A DNA stretch of 64,000 nucleotides from Manduca sexta (GCF_014839805.1 NC_051139.1:3410001-3474000), one strand, 5' to 3'. Positions 21,227 to 32,947 are shown, counted from the first letter of the stretch. Notes: generated by a model from the letters alone, not told the origin. Translations and numbers: made by a program.

Positions 21227-21562
21227 ATAAATTCACGTTTGATATTCGCTATTGCGTTGTCATTATGTCGCGAGACAGGAATGTATTTAAATAAAATTTC
21301 TCATGACCACGAGCTGAAAATATGTTATTTGTATTGAATTTTTAATAACATAGAAGAGCTGTTGAGATATATTGATATAGAAATTGCTTTTATGTGACAT
21401 CACATTCTGAAAATATTAGAGCGTTATCTGTTTTTGAAGTCATCATTAAATCGACTGACAGAATTCAATTTTGATTTATTGTATGCAAATAACGCGTTGT
21501 ACTTTCATCGTATGTGTGTGCAAATTGTATGAACTATTAACTTTATTGAATATTTTATACTA

Positions 21563-21803
21563 GCTCGCCAAAGTGACCCCACTGCACCTGATGGTAGTGG
21601 AGTAGGGCCAATAGACTGACGACTGACAAGAGATGATTACCCCTCAGCAGTCGCCAATTTTATGCCGGCCTGTTGGAACTAGATATACACAGGCTGATCC
21701 CGGAACGCGGCACACTTACGTGGGTCACTATGGCAGGTTTTAACACATTGTGTACGGTGGTCGCTATCCGGGCGGATACGAAATATATCCGACCACTAGT
21801 ATA
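21563..21803 (+). repeat. Interspersed repeat family C, copy 3 (best full copy)
   Basis: About 240 bp, from CGCCAAAGTGACCCCACTGC to ATATCCGACCACTA. It contains every block shared by the family and serves as the reference here. No box B consensus or coding frame is visible. A TA-rich right end and the absence of a poly(A) make the class uncertain. Confidence 0.88.
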
Positions 21804-22767
21804 TTTATGAATCGAAAGACGAGCGTGATTTTTTTAAATGTAAAATTAATAACAATACGACCAGCTGCTCTGATGGTACACTACATGGCACTTCATTAAC
21901 AGTAGCATCACCTGAACTTTGAATTACAACACAAGTTCTGTACTTATAACACCGAACTTGTAGTTAGAACTCTAATATTCTGTTTAATGTCTTTTTTAGT
22001 TATAATTTGGCGTGATTTTTAATCGACTTCAAAAAAGGAGGAGGTTGGCGCATTGACGTGTATTGTTTTTTTTGTTTAATGTTTGTTACATTCAACCTCA
22101 CAACTCGGTCATTTATTAATAGATATGGAAAATTCTTTATTCGAAAGGATACAGTTTCCAGATTTTAGATGCCATAAAATATTTTTGAAATTTATTTAAT
22201 AGTATGGATTTTAAACCAAAATAACTGGAGTAAGTGTGTCGTACTGGTAAACAAATTTTGAATTATGCTTTCTCTTCACAATTTTCAGTCATGTTTTTGT
22301 GTTTCCTTTTTATTATAAAGCGCCACATGGTTACTAAAGGAGTCTTCCTTTAGCAAAGATTTTACAAAGCGTGTCATACATTTAATTATGAACTAATACA
22401 ATGGTTGCAACCAGAGCTGACGGAGGGATACGAAGCTAGTCCCCCACTATATTCACATTTATTTTGTGACGAATAATATACATTTACTAAAAATTGCCGC
22501 TACTTGCAATGGTTAGAACAGGAACTGAGAACTACTCAATAGTTTATTGGTCTGAAAGTTCTCGTACTCTCTTCACAAGTTCGGGAGTGTTTGTTTACTT
22601 TGTCTGGGAGTTGTCTATCTACTATTATTACTATTAGAACCGTTATAATTATTGCAACTCGATTTCTATGGAACATTAAGAGCAAATTATGCTTTCTATT
22701 AAAGAAACTTGCATTCAGGTGGTAATAACAGGGTGGATTTAAATTGAACTATGCTTCTCACATTGAC
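21804..22767. other. Intergenic DNA; no gene seen
   Basis: Contains AATCGACTTCAAAAAAGGAGG (near 22021), a motif I recall as common in lepidopteran repeats, but the borders cannot be set from one copy. No coding exon supported. Confidence 0.3.
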
Positions 22768-23083
22768 TTTTTTTTATTGCTTTCAATGACGAGACGAGCT
22801 TGCCGTTCGCCTTATGGTAAGCGCCTTATGATACGACCACCCATAAACAGTAGAAACATCAACCAACACTTTCAATTACAAAGTATTGTTTGGTATTCCA
22901 CTGCACTCGCCATCCTGGGACGTGAGAAGTTAAGTGTTATTATGTCCAGTAGTTACACTGGCTACAATGTCAGTCAAACCGGAACACAACTGTGACTACA
23001 TACTGCTGCTTGGCGGCCGATATAGACAATGCTGTGGTACCTATCCAGTCGGACTTTTAAATATGAGTGACCTACCAACAGTA
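22768..23083 (-). repeat. Interspersed repeat family D, copy 2 (reverse)
   Basis: Begins on the plus strand with the T-rich complement of the A tail and continues through CAGTAGTTACACTGGCTACA and GCTGCTTGGCGG to the complement of the 5' end. The open frames called across it are chance frames inside the repeat. Confidence 0.85.
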
Positions 23084-24120
23084 CTTCCAACTAGGCTATC
23101 GTTGCTTGCAGCATTGATACAAAGTCTATAAATGTACTTCTATATTTTTGAAGACCGGATGAATTACCTAACTAAATATCTAACATCCAAACAAGTTCCC
23201 AGTTCCCAGAGCGTCCCCTTAAAGCCAGCAGGAAATCTCATTTGCTTATTTTAACGTGAAAATAAAACTGTTCCATTATTCGCTTATTTCCCCCTGAAGG
23301 AGATAGTGTTTTTAATTATCCCTGTTTACTGCAACGCATTTATAAATAATGTCTAATTGTATCTCCGGCACTCGACGTTATACTTACTGTTTATAATAAA
23401 CTCTATTTATACGGCTTATTAATTGTAACATGTTAATTACTTCTAAAGAAGTGCAGAGGCTGTTTTTAAGTAATAAGGCGAAATAATCAGGAATGGATAT
23501 GCTCTTGAATTGTATTGAAAATCCCGTGCATGCACACACTTACGAGTACATTATATAGAGGTCGCAATTTCGCTATTGGCTAGTTTGCCGCCCATGCGCG
23601 CTTAGCCTTTAATATATTTTTAGTCTGTTCCTTTTTCAAACTCGAAGACCGAGTAAAAATATATCCAATTTACGCAATTTAAAACTTTTTCTTGATTCAA
23701 TAAATATTTAAATTTAATTTGTAAACTCTTCAAACCCTTTGTGGCTCCGAGGTGCGGAACTCCGTCAAATGTTTAAACGCAAAAGTTGTATGATTGGGTT
23801 CAAGTTCTGACACGAGATTGACTTCTTGTCTTAATGTATCCATTAACCCATTTAATAGAAAAATGCATTAAATTAGATTCGTTTATGTGAAACGTTTATG
23901 TTCTACATTTGAATGTTTCGTAATTTTGCGTTACCTTAAAAATTATTTTAGTGCTGTGATAATTACGTGTGAATTTATCGATAATTTTTTATGATTTTAT
24001 TGATCGTAATTGTTATTGCCGGCCTTTCAAATTGAAATACTTGGAGGGTTTACAGTGCCGCTGTAGGCTCCTGTAACGGGATTGTATATGGCATCCATTA
24101 AAATGTGAATATAATATAAT
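23084..24120. other. Intergenic DNA; no gene seen
   Basis: AT-rich, with no supported exon, RNA gene or repeat family. Confidence 0.3.
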
Positions 24121-24358
24121 AAATAATATCAGCTCTGTATTATATACTATCCCACTGCTGGGCACGGGCCTCCTGTACTCCTGAAAGGGATCAGGCCTTA
24201 GTCCACCACGCTGGCCTAGTGAGTAGTTGGTAGACTTCACATAACTTCGAAATTATTATGGAAAACTCAGGTATGCAGATTTCCTCACGATGTTTTCCTT
24301 CACCGTTAAAGCAACCGATAATTCACAAAGAATTACAGTCCTAACTAGGTTATCGCCG
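24121..24358 (-). repeat. SINE family B copy (reverse) with internal deletion
   Basis: The tail and body match family B closely, but after AATTCACAAAGAATTACA the sequence jumps to CTAACTAGGTTATCGCCGC. The box B part of the tRNA head is therefore deleted while the 5' end remains. Confidence 0.85.
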
Positions 24359-25088
24359 CTTTTAATTAAAATGTGAACATACTTTTGAAATAGCTCAACA
24401 CTGCTTATTATGATTTCAATCATTTGGATGGTTGCGTTCCCTCGGGGTTGCGCCCCTGTTTTCAGACCCTAGCTATGGCCCTGTGCATATGTAGGTACAT
24501 ACATTTATTTATTTTCACAACTCTGATAAACCTGCCATATAATATGTATAACCAAGTATTTAAACATGACTAAGCTAAGCTGACATAAATTCTTGTTAAA
24601 TATTTTGAGATTTTACACCCTCTTCAATGTTTTGCTTGTATAAATATTGTAAAGTAATAGACTACGATCTCAAAGCGATACGTATTGCCTTTCGACTTTT
24701 AGCTGAGTTTAGTACACAAATAATATGTACCATTCTATCCATAACTACTTAAAAAACCTTTTTTCCTTCAAATAACGATAAAATAATTAACGATAATTCA
24801 TTGGGGTTCGGTGAGAAAAGTACTTGTTGCAACATGCATGTTACCTGAACCATGTTTCATGTTTTTCAGTCTATACTATTATATAAAGCTGAAGAGTTTA
24901 ACGAACGCGTTAATCTCAGAAATTGGTTTGAATTGAAATAATCTTTTACTGTTGGATAGCCCATTTATAGGAAAGCTATAGGCTATATAACATCACGCTA
25001 TGACTAATAGGAGCGGAGCATCAATTAGAAATGTTGCAAAAAAGAGGAAAAATTCGTTTTGAGAGCTTCTGCTGCCTGCGCTACGTAA
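24359..25088. other. Intergenic DNA; no gene seen
   Basis: A GC-richer patch at 24430-24485 (CCCTCGGGGTTGCGCCCC) may be a repeat fragment. Nothing else recognised. Confidence 0.3.
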
Positions 25089-25280
25089 TCTACCTATACA
25101 TATTATAGAACAAAGTCCCCTTTTCTGTATGTCTGTATATTATCGATTTTCTCAAAATCTACTGAATGGATTTTTATGAAATTTGGTATAGAGAAAATTT
25201 AAGACACTCGAAAGGCTATAGGCTACTTTCTTTTCTCCCGAAAACTCTTTCACGCGGGCGACGCCGCAAGTAAAAGCTAG
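25089..25280 (+). mobile_element. Small non-autonomous Helitron, copy 1
   Basis: Begins TCTACCTATACATATTATAG and ends ...CGCCGCAAGTAAAAGCTAG, with the TC...CTRR termini of Helitrons. It shares the core CCCCTTTTCTGT and TTATCGATTTTCTCAAAATC with copies at 28203, 54925, 55138 and 32948 (-). The base after CTAG is G instead of the usual T, so the flank has changed. Confidence 0.75.
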
Positions 25281-25705
25281 GTACACATAAAACAAATTTT
25301 GCTTGAACAATTTTACCGTTACTTTACCCAGAATCAATTTGGCGCTGTTTATATTTTCTTCTGAACATTTACATCTGCCGTGATACGCTGTTTGTGTGAA
25401 ACAATGATCAAACATACCTTTGTATGTGATCAAACAATAACATGTCATAAATGGCGGAAGGGCGTTAAATAAATGGTTATTAATAGGTTTTTTTTTCGCT
25501 ATTTTACACAAAATCACGCGTATCGTGTTGGTGGTGGGATATTTGAGTCCAGAGGGATTGCGAACATTGTACGCGTATATAAAACACCATAGTGGCTTAC
25601 GTAAGAGTGTTGTTCAGGGATCGGAATGTGTTATACGGTTTCAAAGAGACCAGCATATTTGTATTCCTTTTTTGCATTTTATATACAAATGTGGATGTAT
25701 ATGAT

Positions 25706-26020
25706 GCGGCGATAGCTCAGTTGGTTGTGGAACGGATTGCTGAGACAAATGGACGCAGGTTCAAATCCCAAGGGCACACAACTAATTTATAAAATGATGT
25801 GTGTATGCTTTGTGAATTATTGATTGCTTTAACGTTGAAGGAAAATATCGTGAGGAAACTTGTATACCTGAGAAGTTCTTTATAGGAATTTTGAGGGTGT
25901 GTGAAGTCTACCAATCTGCACTAGGCCAGCGTGGTGGACTAAGACCTAATCCCTCTCAGTAGTACAAGAGGCCTGTGCCCATCAGTGGGACAGTATATAA
26001 TATAGAGCTGATATTATTAT
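25706..26020 (+). repeat. SINE family B copy, full length
   Basis: tRNA-like head GCGGCGATAGCTCAGTTGG (box A) with box B GGTTCAAATCC near 25758-25768. The body follows, ending in GAGCTGATATTATTATG. Adjacent on the right (26030-26075) is a reverse fragment of a LINE tail. Confidence 0.9.
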
Positions 26021-26029
26021 GTACAAGTG

Positions 26030-26075
26030 TATATAGGCGGACTTAATGCTAAAAGCATTCTCTCCCAGTTAAGTT
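26030..26075 (-). repeat. LINE 3'-tail fragment (reverse)
   Basis: GGCGGACTTAATGCTAAAAG followed by CATTCTCTCCCAG resembles, in reverse complement, the CTGGAAGAGA...TAGC...CCGCC segment of LINE tails such as 16930-16985. Too short for a firm assignment. Confidence 0.4.
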
Positions 26076-26756
26076 TGGGTGGTACAGGATTAATAAGGTG
26101 GAAAGGTGCATCAAGGTAACTTGATATTTAACGATACGAATAAACATACATAAAGATAAATAAGACGATTAACAATACCATATTTAATCGAATATAAAAT
26201 AGCTAATATTATAAATGTACAAATACATAAAATACAAATTATTATTAATTTTTTTTTATTAATTTGTTCATAGATACATCAACATACAACATACTGCCAA
26301 TATTATGTATATAATCAATGAATGTCCAGACATTCAATTAAGAGTCTGGACTCTTCTGCTTCGTTGAACTTAATTGAATCGATACCTTATTTCACCATTA
26401 CTGGACTTACCATTGGTTGCAGGCAGTTTGCCGTGAGGCTGGCGTGCTGTATTACATGTACGCGTATGATTTTACCAAGATCTCATTCCTTCGATGGTGA
26501 GAGGCTCTGTCGAAGAACCGACTCCTGCGAGGGTTGCGGTTGCATGCACATACGCATTCTTCGATCTTCGATATTAGAGACACAGTTGAATGGCGGGTCT
26601 TAGTCGGTAGAACGGTTTATACTAGCGAGTCCGACAGAAATCGGTAAACGCATTCCCCGTATTAAAAAAGGGGAGTTCCCGTGCCCATATATAAAATAAA
26701 CGCAGTCTCCTTTTTCCAGAGTATATACGTGTGTTATAAAATCCATTCGCCAGCTA
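26076..26756. other. Intergenic DNA; no gene seen
   Basis: The 93-codon open frame at 26322-26603 has no recognisable domain. No repeat family identified. Confidence 0.3.
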
Positions 26757-27042
26757 TCTATATATATAAAAATGAATCCCTATTTCTCTTGGTCACGCCG
26801 TCACACGTGAACGGCTGGACCGATTTTACTATTTTTTTTTTGTTTTATTTGTTATTGTCAGGAGAAGGTTCTTATGAAAGAAAAAAATTAAACAATGCGC
26901 GGAAACTTAGAAAATTTAAGAAAACTTAAAGAAAATAATCATTTTATATAACTGTCAATTGTTTGAAATAACTGTCAGCGATGGACAGAATGCGCGCGTG
27001 CATACATAGTTAAGACAGGACAACGACTGTCGGGTCAACTAG
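26757..27042 (+). mobile_element. Non-autonomous Helitron with 3' hairpin
   Basis: Starts TCTATATATATAAAAATGAA after an A and ends ...GACTGTCGGGTCAACTAG before a T, the A|T insertion rule of Helitrons. A hairpin (GACAG at 27014-27018, CTGTC at 27027-27031) sits 7 bases before the CTAG terminus, as required for Helitron ends. The interior AACGGCTGGACCGATTTT is a phrase I recall from lepidopteran Helitron-type repeats. 286 bp, non-coding. Confidence 0.85.
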
Positions 27043-27061
27043 TTTTAAATATAATAAAGGG

Positions 27062-27115
27062 TGAACCTATAGCTATTTAGTACGGCACAATTCCAGATTC
27101 TGAGACGAAAACTTT
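27062..27115 (-). repeat. SINE family A relic
   Basis: GTGAACCTATAGC...GGCACAATTCCAGATTC matches the reverse body of family A (compare 31630-31680), but the rest of the element is missing or unrecognisable. Confidence 0.45.
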
Positions 27116-27990
27116 TACCACATTACCCAACTGGATCTGAGGTAATCTCACAGAAGTCGTGCTGGAATACAACGAACAACAGATTAACAGTACCGCGTTT
27201 CCAAAATTCCGTGTGGAATCTAAACCATAGGGAATACATTCGGGTAACGTGTTAAAGTTAGCATTGCTCCCGGCCTCGCCTGTAATTACGGTGTATCGGC
27301 ATGTTTGTCGAGCAGCCATGCGTAGCGCTTGTAATGAGTGGGTAATTGACTTCCAAACAACTGCTTTGCTGTGAGGTCAAAGACTTTAAACAGTGTAGTT
27401 AGTTATAGACTGGACATCAGAGTCGAATTTGTGCTCTAAAAGTTAGAGAGAGATGCTCGTATTTGAAATACCCGTGTGACAAGATGTTTGTGTTCTTAGA
27501 TATAAAAAAAAAATAACATATTTATAGAAAATATGGAGCAGACGAGTCCTAGAGTGGAGACCGCGTCTCGGTAAGCGTAGCGTAGGACGACCTCCGACCT
27601 GCTGGTCCGACGATATTCGTAGGATCGCTGGTGGACGCTGGATGAGGAGAGCGGAGGACTGAACAGCATGGCGCGCTTTAGGGGAGGCCTATGTTCAGCT
27701 GTGGACAGCTGTAGGCTCATGATGATGATAGAAAATATTATAATTTGTCCATTGAAAAGCTGCAAAATACGACATGGAATATTTTTGCTATTTCACAGCA
27801 GATTGAGTAACTCGCATGAGCGCAATATTTTTGTATGACAATCTTTACAATGTCCGCTCTATATAACTTTAGAACTCTTTGTGTTGTGTAAACATGTTAT
27901 TTGTTATTGACTATTGATGGACAACAGACATGGCTGTTTGTTGGAACTTGATTATTTAGGTTTTGTTACGAGTCTTATATTACAGCTAAG
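27116..27990. other. Intergenic DNA except an RTE relic; no host gene seen
   Basis: The minus-strand open frames at 27077-27319 and 27496-27765 are not supported; the second lies antisense to an RTE LINE relic. Confidence 0.3.
27600..27735 (+). pseudogene. RTE-like LINE ORF, C-terminal relic 2
   Basis: The plus strand encodes WSDDIRRIAGGRWMRRAED, a TGA stop, then TAWRALGEAYVQLWTAVGS before a second stop and an ATGATGATGAT tail. The W-x-D-D-I...AG-x-RWM-R...W-R-x-LGEAYVQ-x-WT pattern is the C-terminus of RTE-type LINE proteins. The internal stop shows decay. Confidence 0.78.
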
Positions 27991-27994
27991 CTTA

Positions 27995-28130
27995 CGCTTC
28001 TATCCCTAGAGGTAGTCAGGCGTATAGGCAGAGGTATAAGGGCACTTTGTTTCACCGATAATATATATTCTAATTGTTCAATGAAGAGATACTGGGCGAG
28101 CCTATCGCCATATTCTATAAATTCCTATCC
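27995..28130 (-). repeat. SINE family A, diverged fragment
   Basis: CTATCCCTAGAGG, GGCAGAGGTATAAGGGCAC and GGGCGAGCCTATCGCCATAT align with the reverse body of family A. The head is absent. Confidence 0.6.
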
Positions 28131-28202
28131 CGTGCCAACTCAGGCGTGTTTTTAGGAAACAGAAAACACAAAAACAGATTATAGAAGGTGAATTTAATAA
28201 CA

Positions 28203-28413
28203 TCTATACATATTATAAAACAAGGTTCCCTTTTCTGTCTGTATGTTATCGATTATCCCAAAATCTACTGAACGGAGATTTATGAAATTTGGTGTGAAAA
28301 TAGTTTAAGACCCTGGGAAGGTTATAGGCTACTTTTTATCCCGGGAAAATATATAGCGGGACTTTTATCCCGGAAAACTCCTTCACGTGGTCGAAGCTGC
28401 GAGAAAAAGCTGA
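28203..28413 (+). mobile_element. Small non-autonomous Helitron, copy 2
   Basis: Starts TCTATACATATTATAAAAC and ends ...GCGAGAAAAAGCTGA before a T, satisfying TC...CTRR|T. Shares its core with the copy at 55138-55342, including ATATATAGCGGGACTTTTAT. Non-coding. Confidence 0.82.
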
Positions 28414-28705
28414 TTAAATTATAAGTCATATTGTATAGAGTAACAGAAAAAATATCCTAGAAGATCGAACCGGCGATCTCCTGTTCCACAAAACACTGGT
28501 CACCCTACGCGCCATGATGGCCGAATGTAATAATGCTGACGTGCAAGCGACAAGGACAGCAAAGCAGATTTCGTAATGGATGACTATACGACTTGACGAA
28601 ATGCAACATAGGCGCATATAACAAACTAGGTGATGCACGTGGCTTCACCTGCTGATCACCCTTTGAGTACAAAAAGTCGCCTGTGTTAATTTAGTTCTGA
28701 TCTAT
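28414..28705. other. Intergenic DNA; no gene seen
   Basis: Contains CGTGGCTTCACC (near 28638), also seen at 34938. No coding exon supported. Confidence 0.3.
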
Positions 28706-28921
28706 CTGTGTTCCAGTGGTGAAATGTGTGTCATGTATCCTTCTTTGGTGGTCTTTAAATAAATAAACAAATTAAAAAAAGGGAGAAATTTTCCGTAAGG
28801 GAATCTGACACAAATAAATGCGGTTTGCAAATCATTTTAATGATAATTAGATTTTACATGAATTGCAAAAGGGTAGCCAGCAGGAATCGGGTTATTTGGT
28901 CCTTTCGTCACTGCTGTGTTC
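28706..28921 (+). mobile_element. hAT-type MITE family G, copy 1, with 8-bp duplication
   Basis: A 200-bp element (28714-28913) with ends CAGTGGTGA and TTTCGTCACTG is flanked by perfect 8-bp duplications CTGTGTTC (28706-28713 and 28914-28921). The core, including AAATGCGGTTTGCAAATC and GATAATTAGATTTTACAT, is shared with 36222-36386 and 54715-54877. Non-coding, so it would need a transposase supplied in trans. Confidence 0.92.
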
Positions 28922-30385
28922 CTTATTTCTTTCAAACCAATTATTTAGTATTTTTCGCGTGATTGGCTAACAAACAACAGTTCACAAACTTTAAAGATTA
29001 AGGATTAATTACGACCAATCCCGTGACTTCAACCAATTTAACCTATCAACCAATCTAAAATTAAAAGAAATTGCACCGTAAAATATTTTCACGAGCGCGA
29101 TATCTAATTCGCATTAATTCGTTTCGCAGGTGAAGTATAGGGTTTGTTTATGCGAGTGGTGACTCGTAAACTGTTGCCAATAAAGCTCAAGTTATCAGTG
29201 CATCGCGGAGGGCGTGCTCTCGCGTTTATCATCCAGACAATGATCCCACAAGCTTGAAGGAGTACGGAAGGATCACTGCTGTCCTGTTTTTGCTTGCGTT
29301 ATGTCATAAACGAATGTTTAAAAAAAATGCGTCATGCTAGTAGATACTAAAGCATAATCACTTTATATTTATTGTGTTATGTTCTTTGTGGTGATTACAA
29401 GCATTATAAGTCGCAAACAAGCGGATAGATCTATTGGTATTAAGTTATAAATACAAACATAAAGCCGAGTTTATCAAAAATCCACGAATACGTCTTAAGA
29501 TAAAGTGTTAAATTAATACCTTTCAAAGGAAATTGAACCTTCGTAAGTTCTTTGTTGCCAGGCTCGAAGCTTTGATCTCCTGGCAGATAGGCGCGCGTTG
29601 ATCGCGGCGGAAGTGGGCGGCGCGGGCGGGGCGGTCAGTGCGCGCCCTCTGCGATAACACTCCTCGCAGCCTTTCCACACTCTTGATCTATGAGCCCATT
29701 CTTAATTCCCAACCATTTTTAAAAACTTTTAACGTTGTTTTGATAGCGGAGAATTTTGTTGGAAATTTAATTTTTATTTTGAGGTACTTTTTAGAGGTTA
29801 TGACTTCGAAGTTTTGTGAAAACGTAGCGGATGAACAGCTGGACAGATATGGCTTTTTGCTAATGTTTAACGTAAAAATTCTTTATTAACATGCAATATT
29901 GATAACACAAAACAACATATCAAGAACGTATTAAATTCGTCACGGAACCCCAACCATCGCCATTCCAATACGTAACTAAATCCAAAACTCACAAACAAAC
30001 CGACAAAGTTTACATAAAAAAGTTTGAATTAAATGAACCAAATGTCTGTATGTTTAAAAGTCCGGCGAAGAAAGGGGGGAGGAAGCAAGGGAGAGGGGGG
30101 GTGTTAGGCGCTCGAGACCGGCCATTCCAATTTAACTTTGCTGGAAGAGCCCTTCCAGATGCCTCTGATTGTCGCCGGCTACTTTGTTACTACAGATACT
30201 TACCAAACACTGTTACTTTACCCTTTTGAATGCAGGTGAGTGCACGATGTGTTGAGAAATTGTATTGGTTTGTTTAATACGTAGTTAGTTTGTGTTAACG
30301 CGTGCGAGTCGAGAACCGACGTTTATGGATTTAGTATCTTAAGTGAAGATATTGGAGGTTGCAGATGTTTTGATTTTTTATACGT
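28922..30385. other. Intergenic DNA with CpG-rich patches; possible promoter or first-exon region
   Basis: CpG-rich runs lie at 29585-29645 (GCGGGCGGGGCGG) and purine/GC-rich DNA at 30060-30125. A strong donor-like site CAG|GTGAGT sits at 30233-30241. This could be a promoter plus non-coding first exon on the plus strand, but no start codon, acceptor partner or conserved protein supports it. Confidence 0.3.
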
Positions 30386-30585
30386 GCACAGCAAAGTGAC
30401 CCCACTGCACCTGATGGTAAGTGGAGTGGGGTCCAATAGAATCGACTGACGAGAGTTGATTACCCCTTGACAGTCGACACAATTGTGCCGGCCTGTTGGA
30501 ACCGGATTTACACATGCTAATCCCGGAACCCGACATACTTACGTTGGCTACTATGTGGAGTTTTAGCACCTTGTGTACAGAGATT
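30386..30585 (+). repeat. Interspersed repeat family C, copy 4
   Basis: Clear match to copy 3 from GCAAAGTGACCCCACTGCAC to TTTTAGCACCTTGTGTAC; the final GGTCGCTATC...CCACCA segment is missing, so it is 3' truncated. Confidence 0.87.
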
Positions 30586-30721
30586 TATTGTTGATTGCAT
30601 GATGAAACGCGAGCCGGCGACTCCTCTTAAGACATAAATAGTAGTTGATTTTTTTATTACTATCAGTTTTATTGGTTTTATGGCATTGTGTATAGAATTA
30701 TTATATTTTTCTCACATATAT

Positions 30722-30850
30722 TCACGCCTTACATTCTCGAAGGGATAGGCAGAAGCGCGACAGGTGAACTCACATTCCGCCATCGAATACAAGTATTCTG
30801 TCTCATGATGTGATACGGAACGAACCTATCGCCATATCGAGCACAAAATC
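30722..30850 (-). repeat. SINE family A fragment (reverse)
   Basis: Matches the reverse 3' part of family A (CGAAGGGATAGGCAGAAGCG to AACCTATCGCCATATCGAGC) with a distinct insert-like segment CCATCGAATACAAGTATTC. Head missing. Confidence 0.75.
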
Positions 30851-30982
30851 ATTATATTTCAAGTGAAATTTTCGGTATTATTTATGTCTTCATACTTGTA
30901 ATTAAAAATTGTTATGCATTTTGTTTCTCGGAAACAGCTATTCAGGTTTATATCAAATGTTGTATTTTGGATAAATTAAAAA

Positions 30983-31313
30983 GCGGCGATAGCCTAGTTG
31001 GTTGTGGAACGGTCTGCGGAGATGAATGTCCGCAGGTTCAAATCCCAAGGGCACATACCTCTGATTTTTCTAAAAAAAAATTATGTTTGTATTCTTGCAT
31101 GAATTATTGCTTGTTTTAACGGTGAAGGAAAACATCGTGAGGAAACCTGCATACCTGAGAAGTTCTTTATAGGAATTTCGAGGGTGTGTGAAATCTACCA
31201 ATCCGCACTAGGCCAGCGTGGTGGACTAAGGCCTAATCCCTCTCAGTAGTAGAGGAGGCCCGTGCTCAGCAGTGGGCAAGTATATAATACAGGGCTGATA
31301 TTATTATTATAAT
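30983..31313 (+). repeat. SINE family B copy, full length (reference copy)
   Basis: About 330 bp. tRNA-derived head with box A TAGCCTAGTTGG (30990-31001) and box B GGTTCAAATCC (31035-31045). The body contains GGTGAAGGAAAACATCGTGA and CTACCAATCCGCACTAGGCC. The 3' end is ATACAGGGCTGATATTATT followed by ATT repeats. The boxes are an internal Pol III promoter, and mobility would depend on a partner LINE. Confidence 0.93.
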
Positions 31314-31514
31314 AAGATAATAGTGAAAATGAATACTAAAACAGACTTAACTGAAAAATCAAGTGTGATGTGTCAAAGTTTTGAAGGGCAGCTTCGAATG
31401 CCGTGTAGGTAAGAGAGTCAAAAACTCCCTTATTAACTTATACGGCTGCCAAAATTGTCCTACGATTAGAACGTCCATAATTGTAAAAAGACGGATATGC
31501 CCTCGGAGACGGAA
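31314..31514. other. Short intergenic stretch; no gene seen
   Basis: Lies between two SINEs; the open frame at 31381-31740 runs into the family A SINE and is not a gene. Confidence 0.3.
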
Positions 31515-31796
31515 TAGAGCCCTTTACATAACATCACGCATTTTATCCCCGAAGGGGTATGCAGAGGCGCAACTAGGGCACCCACTTTTCGCCAAGTATG
31601 TTCCGTCCCATGATGTGATAGGGGGCGAGCCTATCGCCATATCGGGCACAAATTCCAGACTCCGGGCTGATACTGAGCAGAAAGACCCAAATATCACTTT
31701 GCCCGACCCGGGATTCGAACCCAGGACCTCAGAGCGTTAGTGAACCGGACATGCAATACAACTACGCCACCGAGGCAGTCCCGGTAGAGCCCTTTA
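31515..31796 (-). mobile_element. SINE family A, full length with perfect 12-bp target duplication
   Basis: The insert 31527-31784 is flanked by perfect 12-bp direct repeats TAGAGCCCTTTA (31515-31526 and 31785-31796). On the minus strand it has the tRNA head with box A and a perfect box B (GGTTCGAATCC), then CGGGTCGGGCAAAGTGAT and the full body to the GATGTTATG end. The intact duplication and few differences from the copy at 35243 suggest a young insertion. Confidence 0.95.
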
Positions 31797-32947
31797 ACCT
31801 TATTAAAATAATTTAACACCGATATTACTAAAATAATACTAATATACCATACTCCACAGTTTTAGAATAAACTTAATGGGTATTACGTTTTCTTGGTATA
31901 AGAAATATTCATTAGTTTCTTAGAATTCTTGAGCATTTTCCAATATGATTCAACTAAATAATTAAAAGCTTTCATTATCTTTGATATAGGTACAAAGGCG
32001 GTTTCTGCCGTCGATTTTGTGTGAAATGTTAGCCTTGAACACGTATACTGGAATAAGCTCTTTGTACAGTTAAAGTTAAAAATCTAAGTACAAGGCTATA
32101 ATCTATAACGCTAAGTATTGCACGTTTGCCTGCGTGAAATTCCTTTCCTGCTATAAAAGTTCCGAAAACAGCGAAAGATGCTAGCGCCATCTATTTAGAA
32201 AACTGGACAAGTGCGAGTGTCCATTAATATGAACTTTGAAATTTAATTACTCACGTTTATTTATCCATTCACTTATTCTTTCATGTGAGATACTAAAGAA
32301 ATACAAAAATAATGGAAAATATGTTGAATATCGTAAGTATGTCACTTTATCCTATTAGCAATGTCCTATACAAGGTTAGAAGTATACCACTTTTAATAGT
32401 GAAATTTATAAAAATCGTCACCTAATATTTATGTTATATACAATGTATAATGCAATCTCTTAGTACTCTCTTGTCCGCACTAACAAGCTCTTCAAACCGA
32501 CCGAAAACTATTGCCATACTTACTTTACTTGGTTAGGAAGTTAATTATTAAACATAATGGGATATTTATAGTAAATTCCCATAATGGTCGCCGCTTATAT
32601 TATAGGTAAATTTAGTTTAAAATATGGAGTCCTGCGAGGGCCAAAGATAAACACACTAAACCCTCCCAAAATTCATTTAAAATAATATTTTTGATGAAAC
32701 ATAAACATGTAAGATCAACATGATATTAATTAAACGTGTCCAGAGAATAAACGCTATCTTTAAGATGAACGCAGATAACCGATTGTCGGACGACAAATAT
32801 CGGTGTACGATTTTAGACGTTATTAACAAATAACATGACAAGATTTGTACCAAATTTGTCACAAAAAAAAAGAAAACATTGTGTATTATTTTTATTTATA
32901 AATTACTCATTTAATAAATGTACTGTGCTGTTTATATATAGTACGTA
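31797..32947. other. Intergenic DNA; no gene seen
   Basis: AT-rich. No coding exon, RNA gene or recognised repeat. Confidence 0.3.

Noticed and set aside
25152..25517. 121-codon minus-strand open frame
   Set aside because: Half of it is antisense to a Helitron copy, and the rest shows no family resemblance.
30990..31045. tRNA gene calls at the heads of SINE B and SINE A copies
   Set aside because: They have box A and B but do not fold into a full cloverleaf and are always followed by a shared SINE body; only 55691-55764 is a genuine tRNA gene.
31381..31740. 119-codon plus-strand open frame
   Set aside because: Its second half is simply the reverse strand of a SINE A copy.
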